Origin: Streblospio benedicti
Lineage: Eukaryota; Annelida; Polychaeta; Spionida; Spionidae
Assembly: GCA_019095985.1 (NCBI GenBank)
Contig: CM032668.1
Location: 17,563,961-17,627,960, forward strand
DNA: 64,000 bases
Direction of reading: 5' to 3'
Part shown: one piece after another, positions 25,161-36,158 of the stretch
Numbering within the stretch: the first letter of the stretch is position 1
Layout: every line of letters starts with the position of its first letter
Position numbers and translations under genes: made by a program
The notes under the pieces: generated by a model
Seen by the model: only the letters and a program-made list of their open reading frames with translations
What the model was told of the DNA's origin: nothing
Databases searched by the model: none

Positions 25161-25235
25161 GATGTCAGCTCCAGAAGGCGCGTTTCTCTCACGTCCCTCG
25201 TTCCTCCAACATCATCACTCGACAGCGCACACAAG
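25161..25235 (+). CDS. Probable host exon: Ser/Arg/Thr-rich segment
   Basis: TTCGCTGTAG precedes the exon and ACAAG|GTAAGG, a strong donor, follows it. The phase-0 frame encodes 25 residues, DVSSRRRVSLTSLVPPTS followed by SLDSAHK. It enters and leaves in phase 0, as do its neighbours, and has the same Ser/Arg-rich character as exon 26253-27030. RRRVS is a plausible basophilic-kinase site. The other two frames are also open but need other phases, so the assignment rests on phase and composition. Confidence 0.55.
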
Positions 25236-25940
25236 GTAAGGGGTTCAGTCGGGTATGTAGGGGTCATTATGTTTGTTTGCATTAGAATCCAAAAATTGAA
25301 AAGCCTTAATCATGAATATGAACTGCTGGAATAATTGATAATTGCTCAATTTTCTAACTGTTGTATGTTTGAACTGTGAACATGTTTTTGATAATAAAGT
25401 TATGTACTTTTATTGGCCTACTCTCAGTCATAGTCGATATGATTGCTCACTTGAATGCAGTAAAATATCATTGAAATTGCTACATTGATAGGTAGTCAAC
25501 AAACGTATATAATTTCACATGATGTACCATCCAAATATCTCTGCTTTATTAAAACATTCAATGATTCAAACCCCTTGCAAACATCTATGTGAACGTGGTG
25601 GTTTATAATCATGATCCAAGTCTTGTTCTCACGACTTTACATCTACCATCTGTGTTCCAGAGACAAAGAAAGTCCAAAAATAATTAAGAAACAATTTGAA
25701 ATTACAATGTTGATATGTAGTCAACAAACCATACCATTGATGCATATCATTCAAATTATTCATCAAAATTGCCTTTCAAACATCTGTCTTCCAACCACAA
25801 AAGAAGCGTCCATCAAATATAATTCATTTGTTTGAACAACTGTATATTTATTTTTCCCAAGTTTGCTTGTGAATTCGATTCTACTTTCTCTGTATACAGA
25901 GACAACGGTTCGTCCATGTAACCTTTTAAAACCTCGCTGC

Positions 25941-26078
25941 TTGGGATGATGGTATCATTCTGGTCTCACAACCTTGGGTTCGTGAGTTCGAGTCCCGTCA
26001 GGGCCACTTGATATAGTCAAATAGAAGCTGTGTCTTCAGTGGTAGGAGCTTGCTTGCAAGAACATAGAGAGTAGAATA
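25941..26078 (+). mobile_element. tRNA-derived SINE-like element
   Basis: The head reads TTGGGATGATGGTATCATTC, then TGGTCTCACAACC, then GTGAGTTCGAGTCCCGTC. This looks like the D-arm, anticodon-arm and T-arm order of a tRNA, with a box-B match (GTTCGAGTCC). The body AGTGGTAGGAGCTTGCTTGC is the arm sequence of the foldback family. Unlike the copy at 23765 it is not palindromic, so it may show the simpler, ancestral form. Confidence 0.6.
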
Positions 26079-26252
26079 TAATTCATATATTGTACGATCC
26101 AAATATCTCTGCTTTATTGAACCATTTAAAAAACCTGTATACAAAGCTCACAACACAATACAAAGATGAGTTTTGTATACAACTATGGACTCCAACACGA
26201 TGAACACAAGGACATTTAACACCCTCTCCGACCCGTACCCTCCATGTTGCAG

Positions 26253-27030
26253 CCAGCAAGCGCGCCGTCCCCGCTCCGTCCGACCGTCCGGTCGTCCAGG
26301 ACATCGTCTGTGTCATCGAGCCGTTCGTCCGTGTCGTCGGTCCGTCCGTCCTCACTCGCCTCCAGCCTGCCTCCCTCCCAGCGCGGGTCCGCAGCCTCCA
26401 TGGCCTCGTCCTCGGCTGTGTCTGACCACCGGCCAGGCCGGGGGGTGTCCAGACCCCCGCTCACACGCAGCAATGCCGCTAGAGACGCTGCAGTAGGCAG
26501 AGGGCTGAGTTGGAGCGAGAGCACCGCGTCGCGCAGCAACGGCGCCCTCAGAACCGCCGCAAACACGGGCGCTCGAGGATCAGGAGGCTCGAACCCGGCG
26601 CGAGGCGCCAGCAGAAACCACAACACCGCACCACAAAATGGCGCGTCTCAGAACGGTGACCGGCGCCTGGTGTACACCGGTAGCAGCCTCCCACGGCGTG
26701 GAGCACTGACCCCTGACCCCCACGCGGGGGTGGCTGCCCCCCGGTGCCCCCCCCCGCCCGGCCCCCCCGGGCTGCCTCCACCTCCCTGTTGCCAGCACGC
26801 CTGCCTCCCGCAACACTCTGCTTGTCAGGAGGAACTCGCTCAGGGCCGACACGGGGGGCTCACGGAACTCGCTCAACGCGGGGGGCTCGCGGAGAAACCT
26901 GGCTGACACTGGGGGCTCGCGGAGGAGTCTGGTGGACGAGGATCGGCGGAGGGGCGAGGGCTCATGGCAGCGACAGACGCCGGCCGTACAGAGCCGCACA
27001 GACAGCGGGCTCGGAGCACGCAGCAGGAAG
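26253..27030 (+). CDS. Host gene large exon: Ser/Arg/Gly-rich disordered region
   Basis: TGTTGCAG precedes the exon and AGGAAG|GTCAGT follows it. From the first base the frame gives a long Ser/Arg stretch (SSRTSSVSSSRSSVSSVRPS), then SASRSNGALRT-like and NTAPQNGASQNGDRRLVYTG segments. After a C-rich stretch at 26737-26768 the plausible frame shifts by one base and continues with SRNTLLVRRNSLRADTGG and repeats of GGSR(R/N)(N/S)L, ending TDSGLGARSRK. The exon is 778 bp (3n+1), so one extra base in the poly-C region, most likely a consensus error, would reconcile both halves with phase-0 ends. The repeated RRNSL/GGSR motifs look like kinase or 14-3-3 sites in a disordered tail. GC is far above the flanking introns. 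Confidence 0.8.
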
Positions 27031-27053
27031 GTCAGTTAGTGTAGGGTTCTCAG

Positions 27054-27287
27054 GGTGAGGATAAGGTGGAAAAGTGCTACTCGTCAGCAGGACGAGTAAC
27101 CCTCAAATATCTACTCCTCCTGCAAAAAATGTACCCGTCTTCCTTGCTCCACCTCCAAAACTCTGTATTTGTATGCCAAATTGACCAGAATTGTTACTCG
27201 TCAAAAGGACGAGTCGCTAAAACATTTTACTCATCCTCCACAAGTTTGTACTAGTCAATACGAGCGGACGAGTGGCGAATCCTCACG
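27054..27287. mobile_element. MITE with GTGAGGAT termini and internal CTCGTC motifs
   Basis: The ends GGTGAGGATAAGG and GCGAATCCTCACG are imperfect inverted repeats. The interior repeats ACTCGTC / GACGAGT several times. A close relative lies at 35881-36120 and a diverged one at 16440-16612. It starts 24 bp after a host exon. No coding capacity. Confidence 0.65.
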
Positions 27288-28581
27288 CTGGGGCTGTTTT
27301 GTGTAGCGTCCACGGTGACCCCAAAATGAGCCCAGCCAGTGATTCATCTAGAGATATGGCAACAGTGAGTCCCTAAGGACTCGTATGTTTTGAACCGATG
27401 TGTCCGAGGGCCAATACAATGGGTCCTGGCTACATGATCATAAGAAAGTACAGTATAGGTCCCAATATCCAGATCTGGATTATCCGTAGATCCGCTTTAT
27501 CTGGACGTGAAATCTTGGTCCCATTTTTAAAGTTACAGACTCGAACATGTCGCCTTGCCTTTGTATTGAAAAAAAAGTATTTTTCAGAGTTACCGTATTT
27601 ATTAGGCGCTAGCTTCGTCACCCAGTTGCTTTTGATAATATAAGTTACGTTACTGGTCCTTTTTCAGGTGATAAAGACTAGATCGTGACACAGATCTAGA
27701 TCTTTAACAAAAAACAGGTTTGAATTAGGCCGATATATTACTGGTTGTTTTCCGGATAATGAATTATTTGGATCATGAAATAAATATCATATTCATAATC
27801 TAGCAGTTTTTGTCGTTAAATAAATGTATTAAACTTCAAAATCCGATGAAAAATAAGCAAGATATTGATTAATTTAAACACGTTAAAACTTCAAAAAGTT
27901 CGCGTTTAGAAGCATGTAGTCGCTATTTTCAGCCTTCTAGAATAAAAACACAATTTTGAAACTTAAAAAAATATTGTTTCTATATGTGTCGATTATATAT
28001 ACATGTCGATTATTGCAGTAATCTTAATAAATGTACAATGGATATTGGTTATAAACAGAAGGTATTTTTACTTGTTACTTATAAGTCCTGAAATATGCCA
28101 AATATGCCAAATACGTTCGATATGTGTTCAATACTTGTTTTATTGCCCATTTCATGGTCTCTCAGAATAGTGCTTGGTCACCACCATGATATCCGGATAA
28201 GCGAACCTGTACTGTATAGATATTTTATGGTCCGGCAGGATGCACAATTTTTATTCTTTGAATCCTGTTGAAAAACAATGAGTCCTGGACTCCGGACTCA
28301 CATCTAGATTAATCAATGAACCTTTTACAATGCTTAAGGAAATGAATACATTAAAAAAGATTTGATTGAGGTGAAGAAATGTAAATGAGCATGACAGTTC
28401 ATGTGCCAAACCCTGGGTTTCATTACGTCCTGAAATAAACATTAAACCATCATCTGTTAACAGACCTCGTTTTGAATAGAAGGTCATATGTTGAAAAAGT
28501 CGTACATGAAACGGGTACATTGAAAAGTATTTCTTTATTTTTCACTTACAATCTCTGAGCCTCTATACTGGTTTGTTTCAG
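27288..28581. other. Host intron, nothing specific seen
   Basis: AT-rich intronic sequence without recognisable exon or repeat copy. Confidence 0.5.
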
Positions 28582-28722
28582 GTTTCCGCCTGCTCACTTT
28601 CCTCTGTTCTCTCTGCCTCCTCCCCGAGGCCTCCTCTCCTCCCCGTGAGGGCCCTCTATGGGTCCTCAGCTCTACACCCATTGAAGGGCGCAACCTCCAA
28701 GAAGAAGCTTGATAAAGACTAT
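28582..28722 (+). CDS. Host gene exon: Ser/Pro-rich segment ending in a Lys cluster
   Basis: TTTGTTTCAG precedes the exon and GACTAT|GTAAGA follows it. It encodes 47 codons, phase 0 in and out: VSACSLSSVLSASSPRPPLL, then PVRALYGSSALHPLKGATSK and KKLDKDY. The composition is that of a disordered linker. The junction phases match 26253-27030 and 29078-29170. Confidence 0.8.
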
Positions 28723-29077
28723 GTAAGACTTTTGCTGTCGCTGCTTTTTTTCACTTTGCTAATTTTGCTTTCAAGCATGTATTCTAAATGTAACTTTTGC
28801 TGGCAACTTTGATGACTGTGTACACATTTCTTTGTGATCACTGAGGTGACGCAAGTTTGAAATCATTGAGATTTCTGATGTAAATTTTGCTACTTTTCTT
28901 ATGATAGTAAGAGGACAAGAATAATCTGTATTCTATGTCCGGTTATTTCATTCAGAGCAAGAAATGAGCTGCATCGTTGACCAGTTTGAACCTGATCTTT
29001 ACGCACTGTTACTGTCCCGTGTGTACTCCCTTTTAGTACTCTGACTCCCTTTCAGTACTCTGTGTCCTCCCTTTCAG

Positions 29078-29170
29078 TACTCTGACTCGGCCTCGAGTGA
29101 CAGTTCGTCTGCGTCCGGCGACAGTCAGGTCTCCTTCATCACGTGTGACACACAGGTGCCGCCCAGCCAG
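29078..29170 (+). CDS. Host gene exon: acidic Ser-rich segment
   Basis: CCCTTTCAG precedes the exon and AGCCAG|GTACTC follows it. It encodes 31 codons, phase 0 in and out, beginning YSDSASSDSSSASGDSQVSF and ending TQVPPSQ. The Asp-flanked serines suit casein-kinase-2-like phosphorylation (inference). The 3' splice site is triplicated: TTAGTACTCTGACTCCC at 29034, TTTCAGTACTCTGTG at 29049 and the in-frame TTTCAGTACTCTGACTCGG at 29072. A CA-rich tract follows the donor directly. Confidence 0.8.
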
Positions 29171-29316
29171 GTACTCACACTCACACACAGAGACATACAG
29201 AGACACACACACATGCACACACAAACATGCACACAGGTGCCACCAAATGAAGTACACACACACAAATACGCGCACGCACCCATGTACCCCCCCCCCACAC
29301 ACACACACAGGTGCTA
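29171..29316. repeat. CA-rich microsatellite after a host exon
   Basis: ACACAC tracts interrupted by CAGGTGCC(A/G)CC-like pieces that echo the exon end GTGCCGCCCAGCCAGGTACTC. The tract seems to have grown from duplicated copies of the exon-intron junction. Confidence 0.7.
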
Positions 29317-29802
29317 CCCAGTCAGTTACACAAACACGCTAATCATTTGCTTAAATGTACATCGCGAACTAGCACCAATCCATAAGTACAGACAACTTCA
29401 GAGGTGCCACCTACGTAGGTACAGGGGCATTGTTCATTTCAATATAATTCACCAGTATATTGCTGGCACCAATGTCTGGCTACTTCCCTGAAAAGATACA
29501 CAAAATAAGTTAGAGATCGAGGAGTCACTCAATGGTAGTAGTGAAAACTTTTATGGCATTTCACCAAATCATATCTGTAACTTTCAAAAGTGACTAAATT
29601 GATGCGCAGTCATTAAAATAGTAGAAATTAAAGATGTCTGCAAATAATTGTCATTTGAAGTCAAATAAGATTATTTAAAAGTAACTGTTTGGTTTTGTTT
29701 GATGTCGCTTCGACTAAGTTATGTAAATATTCCTTATGATAGTTATTTGAGAATCACTTTGCTATGAGTTAAAATGAATTTCTATCCTATTTTGTTTTCC
29801 AG

Positions 29803-29889
29803 AAGAATACTGATGATTTGAAGAAAGAAAAGAAGCAAGGCAGTGAATCAAAAATCAGGAACAATATTGGAAATAAGTCGCCAGAATTC
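29803..29889 (+). CDS. Host gene exon: Lys-rich segment
   Basis: TTTGTTTTCCAG precedes the exon and GAATTC|GTATGT follows it. It encodes 29 codons, phase 0 in and out: KNTDDLKKEKKQGSESKIRN, then NIGNKSPEF. It is basic and AT-rich compared with the other exons. Acceptor, donor and phase all fit. Confidence 0.65.
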
Positions 29890-30354
29890 GTATGTTTGAC
29901 AAATAAAAGAACATTTTTAGTTATATTGGTGTTTTGGGTTCTTTTTTTTAACATTTTACCTTCACTTTCCATCTTCTATATTACTTGTATTTATTATCAA
30001 CTGCATTACACTTTTACAAACATTCATGGGATATCAAGTGAGTTCATTATAAATGGTGATTTTGTCATAGTTATTTTATTTTTGAATGGTGACCTTAATT
30101 AAGGTCACCAATGAAATCATCAGCAATAATTTGCTTCAGCTGGCAATCATGTCATTGTTTTTTTGCTGTTTTTCTCGCAGATGTTTTAACTGACTGGCAC
30201 TCTGCCCCAAGTTTTAAGGAAAGTCTCGAGTGAACAGGGCATTTAACCCACCGGTAGATGTTGTGAAACTGCTCATAGGCAGTAAAGAAGATTAGTTTTT
30301 CCCAATCTGGGCTTGTGAATTCAATGTTATTCTCTTTCTCTCTGTCTCTCCATA

Positions 30355-30517
30355 GGCAGATCCAGGGGGGCGCAGGGGGCGCGCGCCCCTACTCTTTTCC
30401 CACCAAAATACTTCATTTTCGTAGGGTTTTTGGCATGTCAGCCATCGATTGCATGTACGAAACCCATGAAATCCTTTATGTGCGCCCCCCCCCCTTTTCC
30501 AAAATCCTGGATCTGCC
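30355..30517. mobile_element. MITE with GGCAGATCCAGG terminal inverted repeats
   Basis: The element starts GGCAGATCCAGG and ends CCTGGATCTGCC. The interior has GCGCCC-rich flanks and TTTTCCCACCAAAATACTTC. Relatives lie at 35496-35632, 52401-52534 and 61541-61678, with single ends near 15752 and 41628. Confidence 0.8.
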
Positions 30518-30534
30518 ATTGCTCTATTCTATAC

Positions 30535-30647
30535 AGCAAGCAAGTTCCTACCACTGTCAGGGCGTCTTTATGTAGTAAAATGGAAGCTTATGGTTGTAAA
30601 ACCGGTCTTCAGCTATGTCAATACAGTGGTAGGAGCTTGCTTGATAT
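30535..30647. mobile_element. Foldback SINE-like family, short copy
   Basis: The arms AGCAAGCAAGTTCCTACCAC and GTGGTAGGAGCTTGCTTG pair across a short interior. The tRNA-like core is missing; only GTCAGGGCG remains. It follows the MITE ending at 30517 closely. A GA-repeat lies just after it (30656-30671). Confidence 0.65.
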
Positions 30648-30671
30648 GCAGACCTAAGAGAGAGAGAGAGA

Positions 30672-33600
30672 AAGTGAGTAAAAAGCGATTGGCGTGAACC
30701 ACGGCTGAGTCAGACTCGTGTTGGTTGTCATGTTACATAACACGAGCTGATCAAAACTGGGTCAGAAGAAGTAGGTCAAGCTCTAGCCACGCTGGCATGC
30801 TGACGTGGAGGGGAGGTCTGTAGTTATCTGTCGGGGGACCAGCTGGAGAATCGGGTTTACTCGAGAAGAGAAGACATATTTTTAGTTTGGGAATGACATA
30901 TCTGATAACCGTGTGTTGTGTAATATTTTTGTTGAAATCAAGCATTTTCATATATATTGGATATTCCTTTTTTCATACTTTGGACAGCTTGAAGTGTTCT
31001 TTTATTTGTTTGTATCAAGATTTACCTGGACAAATAATCCATTGGAGGATGTTTCAAAAATATCAATACAGTCATATGAAAATACTCAAAAACATGGTAA
31101 GTCTTATTGATCATGAATACAGTTTAAAATGGTGATGTGAATTTATTGCAGCAGTGGCAAATGTAAACATCTGTTCTTTAATTTGCTCCACTTATTTTGC
31201 CAATTGAAGTTCATAAACCATTTGGACATCCTTATTTCATTAATTGTTTAATGTATTGAATTCCATTATCACATGTCGTTTAGCAAAACCAATATATCAG
31301 CATTACCTGCCTGCTAATGAATGTTACTTGACATCTCAAGTGTTAACCTTTAAGTTTCTATTACCTTCACTCTTGCCGCCGGCTATTATGATCCTTGTCA
31401 CTCTGTCGTCTAATGGGCTTTTACACACTGGACGATTACCAAAAGCCGTGATGGACGCTTAGTTCCACTTTCTACCACCAGGGTACAGAAACCTTAATCT
31501 GGTGCGTAACCTCTAAATACATTGAAAGTGCGAAACCGGCGTTAATACAGCGAATGTGCGCAGATCTGAATATGGCAGGGGCGATATGGTAATTAAAGTC
31601 ATTACGATGCAGTGTAATTATCAAATAAGGCAGCAAAGTTACTGTGTCACCCGCAGCAGATATGTAGATGTGTGCAGTGGAATGTGAGATGTTACAGATA
31701 GACCAGGTGGATGGAGAGATAGGGGAGGAAAGTTACTCTGTCAACTCTGATTCCCGGGAACTGCTAAATGGTTGAAAACTCGACTTGAGTGCGTCTCTTT
31801 CTAATTGAAATCAAATTGAATGCAGCATTGATGTTTGAAAACGTAGATGTTCATTCTGATTATCATTATAGAGATGACGATGTTGAGAAAAGTGTGTAAG
31901 AACCGATTTCAGAGAGCTTAAAAAAACTCCATTCACAAACAATAGTCTTAAGTTGTTTCTTTGACTTATTTGTTGAATATGATTTTTACATGTGCATTTG
32001 ACATGAAATCTTGTAAAAACAATGAGATATGTGGTTTTTGTTTGCAAATGAAGTAATGTATTTTTAGATTCAATAATATCATGTGTATAGACCTTCTTCA
32101 GGTAATATACATGTATATGTTGTTTTACATACGACGTTCTATCCCCTTTAGCAGAAAACATCTTAAATGTACAAGATATTTCACGAAACAATGGAAAAAT
32201 ATGTATAGGGTCTGTAGGGTTTGTGTACATTTTAGCTGTGGTGGTAATTGACCTGTGGATTAAGATGGCTGCTGATTCATAAAGCACCCGGTTCTCTATT
32301 TGCACCAACACACGGGAAAGTTTTATCCACTTGTCTCCAAATCGCCAGTGCATTGCGATTTGGTGATTAAGTCACTGAACTACACTTATCCATGTTTTAG
32401 GTTTAATACATTTACGGCAAGCACCCGAGACAATTAACTGCGTGAAAGTTGTCGGGTGTAAAAGCGACGTAAAAGTTCTCACCTTTTGTGAACTGGATGT
32501 GTTTAGCATCAATGTTTAATAGCTACTGAACTTAGGCTTGCTGAGGATACTAAGTCAGGGTCAAACTGTAAGATATGTCCCTCAATATATATACTTAAAA
32601 AAGACTCTATCTCTCTGTGTCATTTTACAAGACACAATTCCGTCAGCATATAAAAGTATGCACATGCCATTTTACATGAAATTGTGTGGGGTCTTGCACC
32701 TGTAGTATAGATAAAATTTTGAACAGTGCCATTTTTAAAATGATGTTTGTTTGTTTTTTGACTTGGGAATATATCATGATATCATGATATGTAATTAAGT
32801 CATAAGACTTATTACTCCAAGTCATGTAAGGACTATATCGTGGGTCCGAATCCCACCAGAGACTATGTGATATAGTCCTAGCCTGAATCGGAGTCATACG
32901 TCTAATGACCTAATTACATATAAGTGCCATTAATCTTAAATTAAAAGTAAAAACCCCCAGATATTTCGTCAACCACAGACGTGGTTTTATCACCTCATGT
33001 AAGGGCCTTGCTCGGTCAGATAGCCTAAAACACGGCCATAGATTAACTTGCTACGGCTGCGGCCAAAAAGCATCAAAGCGCCAATGTCACGGCACAAACA
33101 TGCTGCGGGGACCTCAACATACACTAATCACTGCCAATTAAAGTTCATGTCTGTCCTCTGATCACCGTAATTGGAGGTGTGCAGCAATGCAGTGGTGGGT
33201 GGAGAGCAGTCGGTGGATAATTGCAGCTGATTTGGTTGTCACTGGGTCGTTGTAGCACTCATAAGTCTGTATTTGGTGAAAAGGTGCAACTTAGCAGTAT
33301 CCAAAACAGACGATTAGTCTAAATGTTAGGATAAGGGGCTGATTTTTTATCATTGTTGCAAATTCGCGTGGCTTTTAGATTCTATCAGCTACACCTGAGT
33401 GATTGTAGCTATTAATGCTGCTGTGGATGGGTTAGTGGGGAGTTCTGGAAGGATACGGTGGATAGGGTTTAGTGTGTATTTATGCTACAAAAGGATGAGT
33501 GGCCACAAAAAAGTCATGTGATAGGATACGTTAGGGTCTACAGCTGTTGTTGATGGTTAATTTTGTGTCACAATTCAGAAGGATGCATGACAACTAAAAG

Positions 33601-33714
33601 GGAGATGATTTATAATTAGTGATCTATCAATTCAGTTCCATGGTCCAAGATTTGGAGTATTAGGATTAGTGCATGTGATCGGATATTATGAGGTTGTAGA
33701 GCTGAGTGGTTACC
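30672..33714. other. Host intron
   Basis: No supported host exon. The 180-codon minus-strand frame 31811-32353 shows no domain, low-GC chance composition and no splice context. A foldback lies at 32789-32919. Confidence 0.5.
32789..32919. repeat. Foldback with tRNA box-B-like loop
   Basis: The outer arms (ATGTAATTAAGTCAT / ATGACCTAATTACAT, imperfect) and inner arms GGACTATATC / GATATAGTCC pair. Between the inner arms lies GTGGGTCCGAATCCCACC, which contains a box-B-like GGTCCGAATCC and is itself a small hairpin. It is a different family from 23765. Confidence 0.6.
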
Positions 33715-33792
33715 ATGGCAACGTCCAGCCTTAAGTCCCTTCAGCCCACGCCGTGTAAAAGCAATGGCCACCACCACAGCCCCCCACAACAG
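33715..33792 (+). CDS. Possible alternative first exon of the host gene
   Basis: An ATG in a strong start context (ACCATGG) opens 26 codons reading MATSSLKSLQPTPCKSNG, then HHHSPPQQ, and ends CAG|GTGAGA in phase 0, the phase needed by the downstream exons. An in-frame TGA lies at 33703, 12 bp upstream, and no acceptor lies between, so it can only be a first coding exon. If used, it would give a shorter isoform that keeps the C-terminal coiled coil and loses the Ser-rich part. This is suggestive, not proven. Confidence 0.4.
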
Positions 33793-34051
33793 GTGAGATG
33801 CAAAACGCCTCCCCTCTGTGTCAGTCACAATGTACAGTGTTCCCCACATCTCGGCTTGAACGAAGGTGTAATACAAGTTTGTGTTATCACAGATGATAGT
33901 TTTACAAGCATGCACAGCCGCTGGTGTAACCATGCTGTGATTAGAAAGTCTTATGCCGTTGGTTGGTATCGTAGGTTGACTGCACACTGTTGCTGTGCTG
34001 CATTCAGGGCGACATGACAGCATGTACACAAACCTGGTGCAACAAACAAAC

Positions 34052-34250
34052 AGTAGAACCTCTCTATTAGAACCACCTTTGGAACCCGTGTTCGGTGTCT
34101 CAATACAGAGTTGGTCTCTATACAGAGGTTCATTTTGGTAGCTTTATGAAGGTTTTGGGCCGTGAAAAGTTGTCTTGTTTTAGAGGTTGTCTCAATGGAG
34201 TGGTGGTCTTAATTAGAGATTCTTCTGCATTGTATTTAAAAAATGAAACG
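34052..34250. repeat. Dispersed repeat (CTCTCTATTAG / GTGGTCT type)
   Basis: The repeat starts AGTAGAACCTCTCTATTAGA and holds GGTCTCTATACAGAGGTTCA. It is shared with 35668-35880 and with diverged pieces near 3043, 7090 and 24230. It is non-coding and looks MITE-like, but I could not define its ends. Confidence 0.6.
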
Positions 34251-35050
34251 CCATTTGATGCGGCAATATGGCCTTGAACCATCTCTATATTTTTTTATTT
34301 CCGTGGAGCAAAATGATATAAAGCGTTGAAGTGCTGGTCAAGGTTAACGTTCTAGTTCTGTTAAGATTGAGATCTTAATTGCTAGAAAAATGCACGGCTG
34401 TTGGAATACAATCGGTTTTCGTCCTATTTTACGTGGAGGCCTCACGGTGACAGATCAAGTCACGGGCTGAAACATGTGACTCGCTGGAGAAAAAAAAACA
34501 GATTTCGTAGATTTATGATATTGCCCAAGCGACAACATTTTTGCATTCCACACATGGTAATGTAGAGCAATTCAATTCACAGTTTTACGGTGAACTTTCA
34601 CTCTTTACACACTTGGAATCAGGTTTTTAGCTCTGTGTTATGCTTGGAGTGCAGGTGTCATGCATGAATATTATGCTCTTCCGGCAAAACTTTCAGTGTG
34701 GTCATGATAATTTTAAAAACGACATCTTTTTATATGTATAAAAAGTAAGATGATTCCTTTTTGTATTGGTAGATTTGTTTTACTATATGAAGAGTAATGT
34801 GATTTGAATATAAATATTAAAAACATTTCGTGGTTCTTCAAAAAATGAAATGCTAGTTTAAACTTACTGGCAAAATGTTTCTTGACCGCTATTGCAAAGT
34901 AAAGGCCCCTAGTGGTCTTTTGGAGGCTTCACTTTCAAAGATCGCGTTTTTGTTGTAACGTTGTGTGTCAAAACACATTGTATGACTACAATCAGGAAGT
35001 GTTGGGCTTCCTCATACCAAAAAAGTTTCTCAAAATCAAATATATAAAGA
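34251..35050. other. Host intron, nothing specific seen
   Basis: AT-rich intronic sequence with no exon or repeat copy recognised. Confidence 0.45.
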
Positions 35051-35253
35051 TTCCTATTGGAACCTGCCATTTTGTCTTTGGCCAGACTATCGCTCTTCTC
35101 TCAAGAGCTTCGTCAGCCTGATGCGAAGATCGTCTCAGTTGGTCACATGACCAGCAGGATGAGGATCACAACTGAGAGGATCGTTTCTTTTGGCCTGACG
35201 AATCTTAAGAGAGAAAGTCTGGCCAAAGACACAATGACAGGTTCCAATAGGTA
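35051..35253. repeat. Foldback element with hairpin-GA(A/T)A module
   Basis: The ~38-bp arms run TTCCTATTGGAACCTGCCAT through TCTTTGGCCAGACT and their complement at the right end. On the minus strand the interior reads CTGACGAA, then GCTCTTGAGAGAAGAGC, then GATAG. Next to it (35274-35290) is the family motif TGAATAATGGAACCCA. Related to 42244-42422 and to the partial copy near 39047. Confidence 0.75.
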
Positions 35254-35495
35254 GCTTGCAGTTGATAATCATCTTGAATAATGGAACCCAATGCACACAT
35301 ATACACATTCGTTGATCAAATGTCTCATCGTTTGTATGACTACAATCAGGAGGGAGTGTAGGGACTTCCTAATTCCAGCCATCAAATGTCTCATCATTTT
35401 GACCGTATCTCAGACCTGTTGTGTGAATGTACCCCCACCCTGTATGTGCCACTGCCCATGGCTGTCACCACGTCTGTATTCAATAACTATTCATG

Positions 35496-35632
35496 GGCAG
35501 ATCCAGGGATGGGGGCGCATCCTCTTTTCCCACAAAAATATCTCATTTTTATGAAGTTTTTGACACGTACACCATCGATTGCGCATACAAAACCCATCAA
35601 ATCCCCCTTTTTCAAAACACCTGGCACTGGCA
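35496..35632. mobile_element. MITE, GGCAGATCCAGG family (right end decayed)
   Basis: The left end GGCAGATCCAGG is intact. The right end CCTGGCACTGGC is a mutated form. The interior TTTTCCCACAAAAATATCTC and CCATCGATTGCGCATAC match 30355-30517. Confidence 0.7.
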
Positions 35633-35667
35633 ATGTTAGATATTACCTTTTTAGCCTCCCTTACAAT

Positions 35668-35880
35668 GTAACCGCCTTATTAGATCCACCTTTGAGCCTG
35701 CCCAGTGCTAGGTGGTCTCAATAGAGAGGTGGTCTCTATACAGAGGTTCATTTCGGTGCTTGTATGAAAGTTTGGGACCGCAAAAAAGTGGTCTTATATA
35801 ATAGAGGTGGTGTCAATAGAGAGATGGTCTGTACAGAGATTCACTTTCATAGCTTTATGAAGGTTTGGATAGAGAGATGG
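35668..35880. repeat. Dispersed repeat, second copy (GTGGTCTCAATAGAGAGG)
   Basis: This has the same family features as 34052-34250, with internally repeated GTCTCAATAGAGAGGTGGTC and GGTTCATTT units. It lies directly before the element at 35881. Confidence 0.65.
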
Positions 35881-36120
35881 TCATAGTGAAGGATCAGGCC
35901 CGGCCAAAAAAGCGGCACTCGTCAGCAGGACTAGTAACCCTCAAATATCAGAGGTTCTGGCCCTGCAAAAAATGTACTTTCCTCCACAAAAAAAGCTCTA
36001 TACCTGTATACCAAATTGACCAGAATTGCTACTCGTCAAAAAGGACGAGTTGCTGAAACATTCTACTCGTCCTCCACGGATTTTTTACTGGTCAATACGA
36101 GCTGACAAGTGGCGAATCCT
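35881..36120. mobile_element. MITE, CTCGTC family
   Basis: The interior closely matches 27054-27287, for example CAAATTGACCAGAATTG and GGACGAGT. The end GTGGCGAATCCTGACC resembles that copy's right end. It finishes about 38 bp before a probable host exon. Confidence 0.65.
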
Positions 36121-36158
36121 GACCTTTTAAAAGTTGTAGGTTCTGCTGTATCACGCAG

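Noticed and set aside
25961-26011. A true tRNA gene
   Set aside because: Only the 3' half is tRNA-like. No complete acceptor stem or 5' half pairs with it, and the sequence is repeated as a mobile element.
26216-26626. 136-codon minus-strand frame opposite the largest host exon
   Set aside because: Shadow of GC-rich coding sequence. The plus strand has splice sites and Ser/Arg repeats.
31811-32353. 180-codon minus-strand open frame
   Set aside because: No domain, low-complexity or GC signature, no splice sites and no homologous copy. Length alone is weak evidence in an AT-rich intron this size.
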